From the NCBI GenBank assembly GCA_003342895.1, contig PTFA01000191.1, positions 558,001-622,000 on the forward strand: a stretch of 64,000 nt of DNA. Reading direction: 5' to 3'. Below, piece after piece: positions 1 through 9,600 of this stretch (within the stretch, counting starts at the first letter, position 1; each line of letters starts with the position of its first letter). Both the position numbers and the translations under genes were made by a program. The notes below the pieces were generated by a model that did no database searches, was not told the DNA's origin, and saw nothing but the letters and a program-made list of their open reading frames with translations. The stretch is from Casuarius casuarius (lineage: Eukaryota; Chordata; Aves; Casuariiformes; Casuariidae).

Positions 1-76
1 CAAGCTCTCTCTCTTTTGCTTCTCTTAAAAGCTGTTCTGCTGTGATCTGAACTTCTGCAGGCGCTTTATTTTTCAC
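1..76 (-). CDS. CRNKL1: CRNKL1 coding exon 2 (partial, runs off the window)
   Basis: Read on the minus strand, an AG acceptor (78-77) is followed in phase 0 by GTG AAA AAT AAA and 25 whole codons plus one base. They encode VKNKAPAEVQITAEQLLREA followed by KEREL. This is the conserved segment just before the HAT (half-a-TPR) repeats of crooked-neck-like proteins. CRNKL1 (yeast Clf1/Syf3) is a scaffold of the Prp19-associated spliceosome complex in the nucleus. The HAT repeats themselves lie outside the window. The exon continues past position 1. The identification rests on residue-by-residue agreement with vertebrate CRNKL1 as I know it. Confidence 0.95.
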   Translation of the reverse strand, partial: MKNKAPAEVQITAEQLLREAKEREL

Positions 77-504
77 CTGTAAAGTAAGGGGGCGTTAATT
101 TAAAAATTTCCATGTTAATGACAAAACTTAGACAACCCATCGTGAGTAATTTAATCCAGGGATTTAGTGTATTCAGTGTTTACCAAAGCAAGATATGGGG
201 CCAAGCTGAGAAAGAAAGGGGTCCTATTGGGTACATCAGCCCAAATCTACGTTGCTTCTGCCTGCAGCACCAAAAGAAGGGAAAACTTAAAGCTCAGCCC
301 AGCGCGATTTCGCCGCGGAGACGACGGGGATCGTTACCGACCTCCGCGTGAGGGGGGAGCGCTCAGCGCGCCCCACTCGGAGGCCCGGCTCCCCGCTGCC
401 CGGGAAGCCTCGAGGCCGCCGCCCCCGCCCGGCGAGGCGGCTGCCGGGCGCTGCCGAGGCCCCGGCCCCGGGCGGCTCCCCCGGCCCCGGGCGCCTCGTC
501 GAAC
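77..504 (-). other. CRNKL1: CRNKL1 intron 1
   Basis: This is a 428-base phase-0 GT-AG intron. Its donor-proximal half lies in the CpG island and its acceptor-proximal half is AT-rich, with a pyrimidine tract before the acceptor when read on the minus strand. Short open frames seen here on either strand are products of the GC-rich composition. Confidence 0.9.
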
Positions 505-552
505 CTTCGCCACTTTCGGAATCCGCTGCTTCCCGGCCGCCGTAGACGCCAT
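505..552 (-). CDS. CRNKL1: CRNKL1 coding exon 1 (start codon and 16 codons)
   Basis: ATG is at 552-550 on the minus strand, followed by 16 codons reading MASTAAGKQRIPKVAK. The vertebrate CRNKL1 N-terminus begins MAASTAAGKQRIPKVAK, so this copy is one alanine shorter. The donor is AAG|GTTCGA at 504-503, a weak match to the usual GTRAGT. Splicing there to the phase-0 acceptor at 77-78 restores the expected VAK-VKNKAP junction. The start codon lies inside a YY1-like motif (see separate entry). Reading through the donor gives only a GC-rich intronic frame. The long human isoform has extra upstream N-terminal sequence, which I did not find here. Confidence 0.95.
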
Positions 553-557
553 CTTGC
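546..557 (-). promoter_or_regulatory. YY1-like motif over the CRNKL1 start codon
   Basis: The minus strand reads CAAGATGGCGTC. This matches the YY1 consensus CAAGATGGCGGC except at one base, and its ATG is the CRNKL1 start codon. YY1 sites overlapping the initiation region are common in vertebrate housekeeping genes. Binding is inferred only from the motif. Confidence 0.6.
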
Positions 558-577
558 CGCCTCTCCGCGCCGGCCTC

Positions 578-595
578 GGCCCCGGCCCCGGCCCC
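578..595 (-). repeat. (GGGGCC)3 hexanucleotide repeat
   Basis: Three perfect copies of GGCCCC on the plus strand (578-583, 584-589, 590-595) read as GGGGCC on the CRNKL1 sense strand, 26-43 bases upstream of the start codon. They probably lie in the 5' UTR or core promoter. The tract is short, but it has the sequence type that can form G-rich secondary structure and can vary in copy number. Confidence 0.8.
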
Positions 596-621
596 GTTAC
601 CCTCTGACCTCACGCAGCGTC

Positions 622-635
622 GTTGCCGCGGCAAC
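622..635. promoter_or_regulatory. Perfect X-box (RFX binding site)
   Basis: GTTGCCGCGGCAAC is a perfect inverted repeat: GTTGCC, a GC spacer, then GGCAAC. It matches the RFX-family X-box GTTGCC-N(1-3)-GGCAAC with no mismatch. RFX2/RFX3, together with FOXJ1, drive motile-cilium genes, and CFAP61 is such a gene. The site lies 70 bases upstream of the CRNKL1 ATG, within the shared island. The sequence match is direct; in vivo use is inferred. Confidence 0.85.
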
Positions 636-813
636 GGCGGCGTCGCGTCTTAACGGCTGCTCCGCGCGCGAGAGAAAGAAGCCCCCGCCGGCGAAGACAG
701 CGGACGCTCGTTTCTCGCTCCGCCAGCCCCCAGCTCCCGCCCCGCGCCGGGAGCGCCACGAAGCGAGGGACCATCCACGTCGCAGCTGAGGGAAAGTGAG
801 CGCCCGCCGCGGC

Positions 814-822
814 GGCGGGAAA
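814..822 (+). promoter_or_regulatory. E2F-like motif
   Basis: GGCGGGAAA matches the E2F core (TTTCCCGCC on the other strand). It sits on the CFAP61 side of the CpG island. Such motifs arise easily in GC-rich islands, so this is a motif match only. Confidence 0.4.
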
Positions 823-841
823 CGCTGCACCCCGACCCCGA

Positions 842-861
842 ACTACACTTCCCAGCGCCCC
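842..861 (+). promoter_or_regulatory. ZNF143/THAP11-type motif
   Basis: ACTACACTTCCCAGCGCCCC carries the ACTACAnTTCCCAG core of the ZNF143 (Staf) and THAP11 (Ronin) promoter element. A second partial copy, TCCCAGCATGC, follows at 876-886. This element is frequent in vertebrate CpG-island promoters, including bidirectional ones. Confidence 0.6.
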
Positions 862-3539
862 TTGCGCGCCCTGGCTCCCAGCATGCTCCTGGCGGCGCGG
901 CGCGGTTACCCTGGGGGACCCACAGCCGTTAGCAAGGGCAGGGGTCGCTCTCAGGGCAGAGGCGGCTCTCAGGGCAGAGGCCTGCGTGCCTCGCACGCAG
1001 CCGGAGTCAGGAGTTAGGTTGATCTTGATTTTATTCTGCCGCTAGAATCGGCTTCTGTCTCTCCATTTGTATAAATCCCTTCAGCGGCTACACTGGCAGC
1101 CCAAAAGCTCTGCTCCTAACGTAAGGGCTGTTGCCAAATGCCCAGGATGAAAGGGAATGATGGACATGAGAATGATTAAACTTATTTATTGCATAGCAGA
1201 ATCCGTGCTGATGATGTATGGCCCAAGGCATATCAATTTTGGTAACAAGCACATAAAAACCTCTCGTGTCCTGTCCTGACTGTCCGTGCCACTTTCACTT
1301 ACTCATTAATCAACAGTGCTTAGCCCAGCTCCTAGACCTAGCAGCCTTACGACACGTTTGGTGTGCTTTGAGTCACTAACAGAAAGAATAGTTATCACTT
1401 GGGAATCTCGCTTGGGCTTAAAAAGAGAATAAATTAATTAATGAACTAGAGAGGAAATTGTTCTAAGAACTGGTTCAGAAAAGGAGCAGTTCTTTATCTG
1501 CTTATTTTGCCAATTTTCTCAGCTATTGTATACTGTTCTCCTAATATAGCTACAGGAGTTATGGTAGGAACAGTACATGTTGTTTTTACAAAAACAGTGC
1601 ATTTTTAATATATAAATATGACTTTCTGTCGGTCATAGTTGTAGTAGTGTTTGAGGAGTTTGAGGGGAGGCGGACTGCTATTTTTCAATGCATGAAGCTA
1701 AACAACTAAATATGGAAATTTGGCAAACTGCACTTTCCTCAGCTGAAGTAATCTTAAGGCTGAAGTCAAATTTGCTAACAGCTTTTAAAAATTCCTGTTT
1801 TTTTGATTTATAGAGATGAAATTAATAAAAATTAACCTATTATTTTAGTAGTCTCACAGTTTAAAGTTACTTAGTAAAATGCATAAGTGAATTATGTGGA
1901 CGTTTTGTCTGCTCATTTTAGGAACCATCCTTCATTAGCCTTAGTATTATTGCTTCCACTCCACTAGAAAGAGTATATGTCTTACAACTTGAGACATTAG
2001 AGAAATTGCCTACAAAAGCTAGTGTCTTTTTTTTGTGTGTGTGTGCATGTTATTGTCATACTCCATGTTAAGTAAGTACGGTCAAGCCTAGCTGGATGAA
2101 TGAGGCAGTTGAAGGGCAGTGGCCCTAGCTATTTCTGTACAGGGGTTAAAAATGGTGGACACATATGATGCTTCTGTATGTAGAGAAAAACCTCTCATTC
2201 ACCAGACAGCTGGAAGACAGAAATTTCCCCTCTAGGCATTAGAGGGAAAACTCATGAGATTCATCTTTCTGCTCACTACAAGAATGGTAGTTGTATGTTC
2301 CTAGGTATGCAAACCAAAATTGGATTCTTTCAGCTTAACAACAATTCTGTCCACTAAGCCCATGCGCTAAAACCTGCTGAAGACATTTTGCCTGAGGTTG
2401 GTGCCAGGGCCTTTTTGCAAACAAAAATTTGCATGTCTGGGACCCATGGTATTACGTACAATAATCTCTTGACTGTGTGTGAAAGATGTAGCTGTACACA
2501 TGATTTTGCATATAAAAAGTAAAAGATTCATGATTTCCTTCGTTATCTCATTTTATTTGGGCTCTATGGAGCACAATCCGGTGACTGGCATCATATCTGG
2601 GTTTAGAGCCAATCTTGGAAATGGCTGTTATAATTTGGTCGATTGGTAAAAGAGTTCTGCTAATCTAGATGTGTTCTCTGTACTGACTTCTTCTTTCTTT
2701 GAATTAGCAATGTGATGTTTTACACACATACATTTAAGAAATTGCAGTAAATGACTGTGTTTGGTCCATTTCTATATTTTTACCTGCCTAGTTTTTATTT
2801 CTGCTACAAGAAGATATAGTGTGTCCATACAATAATGGGTGGCAACACAGTTGAAAGATAAGTGAACTGTTAGTTGATAGTCACGGATGGCTGACTGCCT
2901 GCTGCCCTCTATGTTCCAAAATTGGTAGGCGTCTTAATGAATCACTTGGGACCTGACAAACTATGCAAATGTGGAACCACACAAATACTTTCCTTCTGGG
3001 CAGGGAAGCTATGGAACTTTCAATTCCTCCTGAAGTTTAAATATCAGTGTTGATTTAAAAAAGAAGTTTGAGGAGCTGTTTTGAACAAAATGCGCTTAAC
3101 TCATTTGCGGTTGCTGTTTAACGTTATTATGTCATTATTATTCTGATTGCTTGAGCCGATCCTACCTACCCTCTGGACTGAAAGCTATTAAGAATTTGAA
3201 ATGACTAACAATGAGTACTGTTCTGATAAGTAGCATGTGAATGCCTTTAAATAAAGAGATGCAAAAGCAGTTTGTAGTCCATTAAAAACACTCCTGTGTA
3301 GCATGTGGAATACGTACAGTAGCTATGAGTGCCTACTGTATTTCCACATATGCACTGTATGCACGCTGTATCTATATGCAGGGAGTAGGCATGTGTATGT
3401 GCAGAGGCCTGCAGGAATTAGGCACTTAAATTGCAGTCTTCCCAGTGTTTTAAAAAATTCCATTTCAAGTAACTACGTTCAACAGTGAATTACTGCAGGA
3501 TCTGCTAGAACAGCAATGTTTTCTTTCTTTGTGTTACAG

Positions 3540-3690
3540 TTCATAAAATGACTGCAATAACTTCATCGAGAGGAAATACAGAAGTGGTCAGTGCCAGAAG
3601 GACAGAATCACATGATATTCCTGATATTATCAATCTCATCAGCAATTCTACAAAAAAAACTTTTGGAAGGATTAATGTCACTTATCTTTT
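3540..3690 (+). CDS. CFAP61: CFAP61 exon 2 (start codon; residues 1-47)
   Basis: The acceptor is ttacag|TTCATAAA. ATG is at 3548-3550 with A at -3, an acceptable Kozak context. The product starts [20 protein letters not shown], which lines up with the mammalian start without a gap, so this ATG is well supported. Residues 13-35 look like the first strand and helix of a GNAT-type fold ([19 protein letters not shown]). The donor is TTT|GTAAGT, phase 2. Confidence 0.96.
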
Positions 3691-6600
3691 GTAAGTAACT
3701 ATTTACGGATGTTATATTACCATTCTTGCAGGAAACTTCAAGAAACTGTGTTATCCTTAAAAGAGCAGATAAACATTATGAGCCTTGACACAGTGTAGCG
3801 TAGTGACTTTTTATGCAGTTCATCAAAAGGGAAAGAAAATCTGCTTCCATCCCCTTTCTGCTACAAATGTGCATGACTGTGCTACCTTGGATCACTGCAG
3901 CCAGTATGGGCGACANGATTTGACTCTATACTACCTTGCTTTTTATAAAAGTTCAGAAGAAATACTTCTGCATATTACTCGATGAAACCATTAGATTCCA
4001 AGGTCTGCTGTCTGCTCCATCTCATTGAAGCCTTTTGTCAATTGGAGAGTAGTTGAAATAGAGGGGCGGGGATTAGGGGTTTTGATCACTGTGTGGCCGT
4101 GACCCTTCTGTTCTCTTTCCTTGCTTACATCCAAACATTTTCTTTCTCTGCCAGTTTCCCCTTAAGGAAAAGAGTTGTTAGGGATTTTTTTGCCTCTCTT
4201 GTTCTGCCTTGGGAGACAGGCTCTCTCCATCTGCTGTAAAGTGTATGTTTCAATCTGCCTCTTCCTTTGTACTTTCCTACCACTGAGATATTTAATATCC
4301 CCCATGTTAGGACATCTGTATCCTAGCTTTTTGCATGGCAAAACCATTAGCAAAAGCAAGTCGCTGTGGAAGCCTTCTGCTATAATATGTGCAGTGCTGG
4401 AGAATTTCTTTTCTGTGCAGTGATGTATAGCACACAGAGTGCAGGAAATGCCAGTGGGTCATTTCAAGTTTTTTTTTTGCACTTGTCTTTAACAGCAAAT
4501 AGAAACCAGCTATATGGGAAAAATAGAATTATGAGGAAAAATACAAAGAAGAGGAAACATTTAACTTTTGCATGCCAAATATGTAGTAATTGAGGGTTAG
4601 AAAAATCATTTGAATTGTTNTGATTTCAGAATCCACTAAATAAATAAGTGTTTGGAATTGAAGTATTAACATCAAGTTAGGACTTGGGTAATGAAGTTTT
4701 ATTGAGGCTTGAGCCTCTGAGCTCTTTTGAATGTGGTTAATTTGGCAGTTCTGACAGGCTGAATTATGTGCTCAGCGCTACTACGCATGGTAGTTAAGTT
4801 GAGTACATGCAAGTGCAAGATTAGAGTCTGGAGAACTTGAAAACAGAGAGAGAGATGACTGGGGGTCTAAAATCTGGTGATCTTTATTTTCCTCATTTCC
4901 AACTGATAATTTATTGAGGGGGAAAAAAGGAAAAATTTGAAGAGAAGGAGAAAATAATATAAAACTTGCTTTATAAGGCGTTCTCTTCCTCTACAGAGAT
5001 GTCAGTGAAAGACAATCAAAGAAGATTCTTTTTTATTTAGTGCATCTTAAACAAGCAGGTAGTGACATCAAAAGGAGATGCAAAGGGACAGATCATGCAT
5101 GTGTGTAAACTGTTCATGGGAGTATACCAGGATTCCATTAGTCAGAGGTATACTTTATGAGATGAGGCATATGGAAGAGAGGGACTTATCTTTAATGTTT
5201 TCCCCTTCTGTCAGAAACTGTCAGCTTGGGAGAACAAGATAGATACATCTGGTTAAAAAACAAAACCAAAAAAACCCGACAAACAAAAAGCTTCAAAATT
5301 TGTGACTTATGTTTACATCTATATATTACATATTAAGAACCCTGTTTGAAGAACAACTGAAAACCCATATTTAAAGTTAGAATTCATGACAGTAAATTTG
5401 TTCCAGTCTCTCTGCTGAAGTGAGAGGTCTGTTAGGTCTGAAAGATACAGGCTTGTGAAAAGAGTACAGCTTGAGTCTATGAATGAAAGGATAAATCTGA
5501 AGTTGGAGGAGGTTGTACAATGTTCTCTCAGAATAGTACCTCTTAGTGCAGGACATTTGATTTATATTTATTTGGCTTTTGACTTTGCCTAGTTGTGAAA
5601 TGCAGTATTTACATGTGTACTCACCTTTTATTCCAAGGTGCTTTTGAAACTGCTGGCCCTAGAGGTAACCTTTAACACTGGAGTTCTGGGCCAGCTGACT
5701 ACTGCTTAGGAATCCACCCAGGGGCACTCTGACGTCAGGTTTCAGCCTTCATCCGTGCAGGATTTGCTTTCAGTCCATGCAAAACAAAGCAAAAATAGGA
5801 CTGTCTCAGCAGTAACGTAGATATTTTATGGAAAGTAAATAAGAGCCTGTTAAGGGCGAACTTGAAGTTGTTTATTTAGCAAGATACTATATAGTGTGAG
5901 TACAGCTGTTTTATAACCCAGTAATTTCACAGTTAATATTTTTAAATGGTAAATATTTTTCTTCATAGTTTACAGAACTTATTTTATATTTGCATTGTTT
6001 ACTGGGTTAGTATTTTGAAAGGTGGGCATACTCAATGGATATGACATGCACAACCTGCATGACAGATGGACAGGTGAAAGGGAACTACAAACAACTATTT
6101 TAATGTCATTATATCCTTATGACAGCTTTTGTATCTATTTTGAATATTTCTAGAACACACCCTGGTTATTAAGTGTAAAACTCCTCTACGCATTTTTTTA
6201 TGTAATTTCTTCAACTTCTGCATTTAAATTGTTTTAACAGAGAAAAATCAAATCTTGCAGTGACACTCAGCAATGAGAAGAAAGACGCCATTGCCCATGC
6301 TTTGTTTCTGGACTATCCAAATTGGAGTATCACTGATCAGTCTGATTGGGAATCGTTCTTAAATGAAAACTACATTAACAACAAATGCACTGTAAGTAAA
6401 TTGTGTAATTTTAGTTGAGTTTTCACTTAAGGCTCAGATATAAAAACAGGCATAGGCGTCTAAAATGTAATTTAGGTAGAATTTAGGCACTCGGATTCCT
6501 CACTAAACTCTCAGTTGCTCAGAAGTTCATGCTTTTGCCATTGAAGTAACTTAAGGTATCTGCCATTCTGACAGAGGCCATTAGGGAACTGCGAATTGAG

Positions 6601-9600
6601 TCCTTTGCTAGACATGCTCAAAACAGGTCTAGTGTACTGTGATAGTACTGAGAGCAGCATGAATCATAGCTGTCACCAATACTTTTCATTCAACACCCTG
6701 TACAGCTCTGGTGTCATCTAACAGAGCATTTTTCCAGGAGATAGAGACCTTGCTCTAAGGTTCTTCTCACTGTAAGATACTTGAAATCCTCATTTCTCAC
6801 CTTTTGGAATAAGGCTTGCTATTTTATAGAATGGAATACTAATTTAATGGGTTCAGATAAAGGACAAGGGACAGGGAGTGTAACCCTCTTTGAAGGATGG
6901 TGAATTACACTGGGCAGAGGACCATGCTGACATGAGTGTCTCGGTTCTGGAGTTAGCTTGTCCAGTGCTGGTGTGACGGTTGCTGCACTCCATTCTGTGT
7001 GATGTCAGTTTTCATACGGGCTCCTCAGTCAGGTTTATGAATTTCCTTCCTAGAGCCAGGCACTTAGAAGTTCAGCATACAAGTGCTGCCCATCATTCAG
7101 TCCATCTGGGAACTGGATCTAGGATTGTTGAAAAAAGATGGACAATGTTAACCATAAACACTCAAACCCTAGGCAGTATATGCCAAAATAATATACTGGC
7201 AGTATGGAAATTATGTCTGGACAGTTAATCAGTTTTCCAGTGTTGTTCTGGATGATATTAAACAATGGCTTGCAGAAAAGCTGGCAAGTCAGCAATTGCA
7301 TTTGAAAATGCTGTATGTGCTGCTAAAAGAAACTGGAAATTATTACAACCAAAGAGAGTGCAGAAAAAACATGCTATTTTCTTATAATCTGTTTTCTTTG
7401 TCACTTGCCAGCACTTTGTGTACAGGCATATGGCAGGCACAACCACTTCATTTACTGTGCAGCTGCCTGTGTTGGGTCGTGCTGTGCTGTCAGTTGTGTA
7501 AGCTCTTCCTCAGGCTGTGTGCTTGATAATATCTCTTGCAGTAAAGCTGCAGCTGACATCAGAGCGCAGGGGCATGCAAAGAGAAAAAAGGGGGGAAAAA
7601 AAAGAAGTGAAAGATCCTTCTAAATGTTAACAAGGAGCAGAAGAACACTTGTTTTTCTACAATAGATTATTTTCTAAAGTCTGTACATAACATTCAGTAG
7701 ATGTTTTATGCTTCTGCAGTGGCAAAACAACTGAACATGTTCTGAGTTATAACTACCTGAGATATTGTCAGTTAACTGCACGTTAACCATGCCGACATGC
7801 TTTACAAAATTGAGACCTTTCTGAAAATAGAGTTTCTTAAAAGTGTAGTTGACAAGAGTCGTCTCTGTAGAGTTCAGAAGTGATGAGATAGCTTAAGGGT
7901 CTAAATTATGAATTGGCTTGTGCAAAATTTAATTAGTGAAGATGCTTTACAGGATTGTCTGGTTACCATTGCTATTCAGAACTGGTTACAAGTCAAATTC
8001 TTGCCTCCTGGTCCTCCTCTTGGGCCTCAAGAACAAACCATTATTTTTTTCTCCTCCTTTCTCTTTCACATTTTGCAAAAATACATAGAAAGTCTGATTT
8101 TAGGAATGGCTCTTGGTGTTTATTCATTACAACAGCCCGTTGTCTTTATGCCGTTCCATTACTGCAGACCTCTAGTAAAATCATTTTTGCTGTAAAGTTG
8201 CTAAAATTCGGTGGTGACTCTAGCCATTACATTTAATTGAAGATTAAACTATTCAGAAGATCAGAAGTTTTCCTATTTAAAATATTTTGTATAGAAATAC
8301 CTCATTTACAGGTGGACTTTCATTGCCTCATCACTTGGACTAAATATGCAAGAGAAAACAGCTGAATTAACAGCAGTTACTGTTCCAGTACAAGGGTATT
8401 CCTTTGCTGGAAAGCATATTTTCCAGGTTAACTGGAGTCTTTTAGTCTGCCCTGTTTCTGGCTGGTAATGTAAATGTGCCTAATGATGTAATCTTAAGTT
8501 TTTGTTATTTTTCTTCCTTCTTTTAAAGAAAACAGTTTTTGGAGTCTGTGAGACTCTTTTTTTTTAACCTGGAAAGAGAAAAAAGTGTCTTTCTTCATCA
8601 GCCAAATGTTAAATTAAATGTTGCTAAGATTTGGTTGTTGTTAATAGTTGTTAAAATGTTGTTAATGTTGAATTAACGTTGTTAACTAAAAACAACAGTG
8701 ATGCATGTACTCTAACGATAGTCAGCTGGATTGTAAATCAATTATCAAAAATATTACAGAAGCACAAATCATGATATTAAAAAACCTTTATGCACATAGC
8801 TTTATCTAGCCAGACACTTTGAAGGCAGCAAGTTACTCATATATGTGAAGCTATTCATTTTGCATGCAGATTATATAAATTGGAAATAAATGAGCATATT
8901 AACATTTGGATTGATTTAATAAATACTGTATGCCTGGTGTTTAGATTCTCTTTCTTTGTACTGCAGCCTTTGAACACATTGTTCTTGCATCTTTTTGTGT
9001 CAAGAGAAGAGTATACAGCTGGATGTTCCCAAGAAATTGTTAGGTGAGTTAATATGTAACTTTCTGTAGTGAAGCATGTATACTTTCCTCCCATCATTGG
9101 AGAGGCTATGGAATTAAAAATGCCTAAGATAAACACTGGATCAGAATTAGCTGTGTCTCTAAACAGTCTCACAAGGTAATAAAACATAACCATGTATTAA
9201 TCAAATATGCACTCTCGGCTTTGAAACCAAACTGTTCCAGTTCCGAGTATATTTTCCAAACAGTGTTAAGCATTAGCTGTATCTTTGCTATAATTTTCCA
9301 CGGAAATATCAGTACTGCAGTTGCAAGGCAGACTGGAAGTGGAAATTTAGGAAGAAGAAAGATCAAAATGCATGATTGCGCAGAAAGCTTAAAAAGTTGT
9401 GGATGTTTCTGGAATATGGTTGTTCACAGGTGGTCTTTTGAAAGTTTGTTAGCTACAGATTAAACAGTGGAAAGACTACAAACTATACAGTACAAACAGC
9501 ACTATATATCATTGTGTTAGCTCAGTAGTCAAACAAGTGTTGGTCAGGTTATTCGGTATAGCTCACAACATCCCTGCCTAAACAGAGTAAATTGCATTTG

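Larger units (their letters stand above)
300..1000. promoter_or_regulatory. CpG island, bidirectional CRNKL1/CFAP61 promoter
   Basis: CpG dinucleotides are dense from about 300 to 1000 and scarce elsewhere in the window. The CRNKL1 start codon (minus strand, 552) and the first CFAP61 coding exon (plus strand, 3548) diverge from this island, so one island must serve both genes. CRNKL1 and CFAP61 are also head-to-head neighbours in mammals. No TATA box is evident, as expected for this promoter class. A candidate donor for an untranslated CFAP61 first exon is AAA|GTGAGC at 795/796. The transcription start sites cannot be placed from the sequence alone. Confidence 0.9.
796..3539 (+). other. CFAP61: CFAP61 intron 1 (5' boundary provisional)
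   Basis: The acceptor ttacag at 3534-3539 is clear. The 5' end depends on the untranslated first exon; the best-looking donor in the CpG island is at 796. Past about 1020 the sequence is ordinary AT-rich intron. I see no further exon, repeat family or RNA gene in it. Confidence 0.5.

Noticed and set aside
112..1017. Many open frames on both strands across the CpG island (up to 146 codons)
   Set aside because: GC-rich DNA has few stop codons. Apart from the 16-codon CRNKL1 exon 1 there is no recognisable protein, and the compositions are Pro/Gly/Arg-rich as expected from CpG-island sequence.
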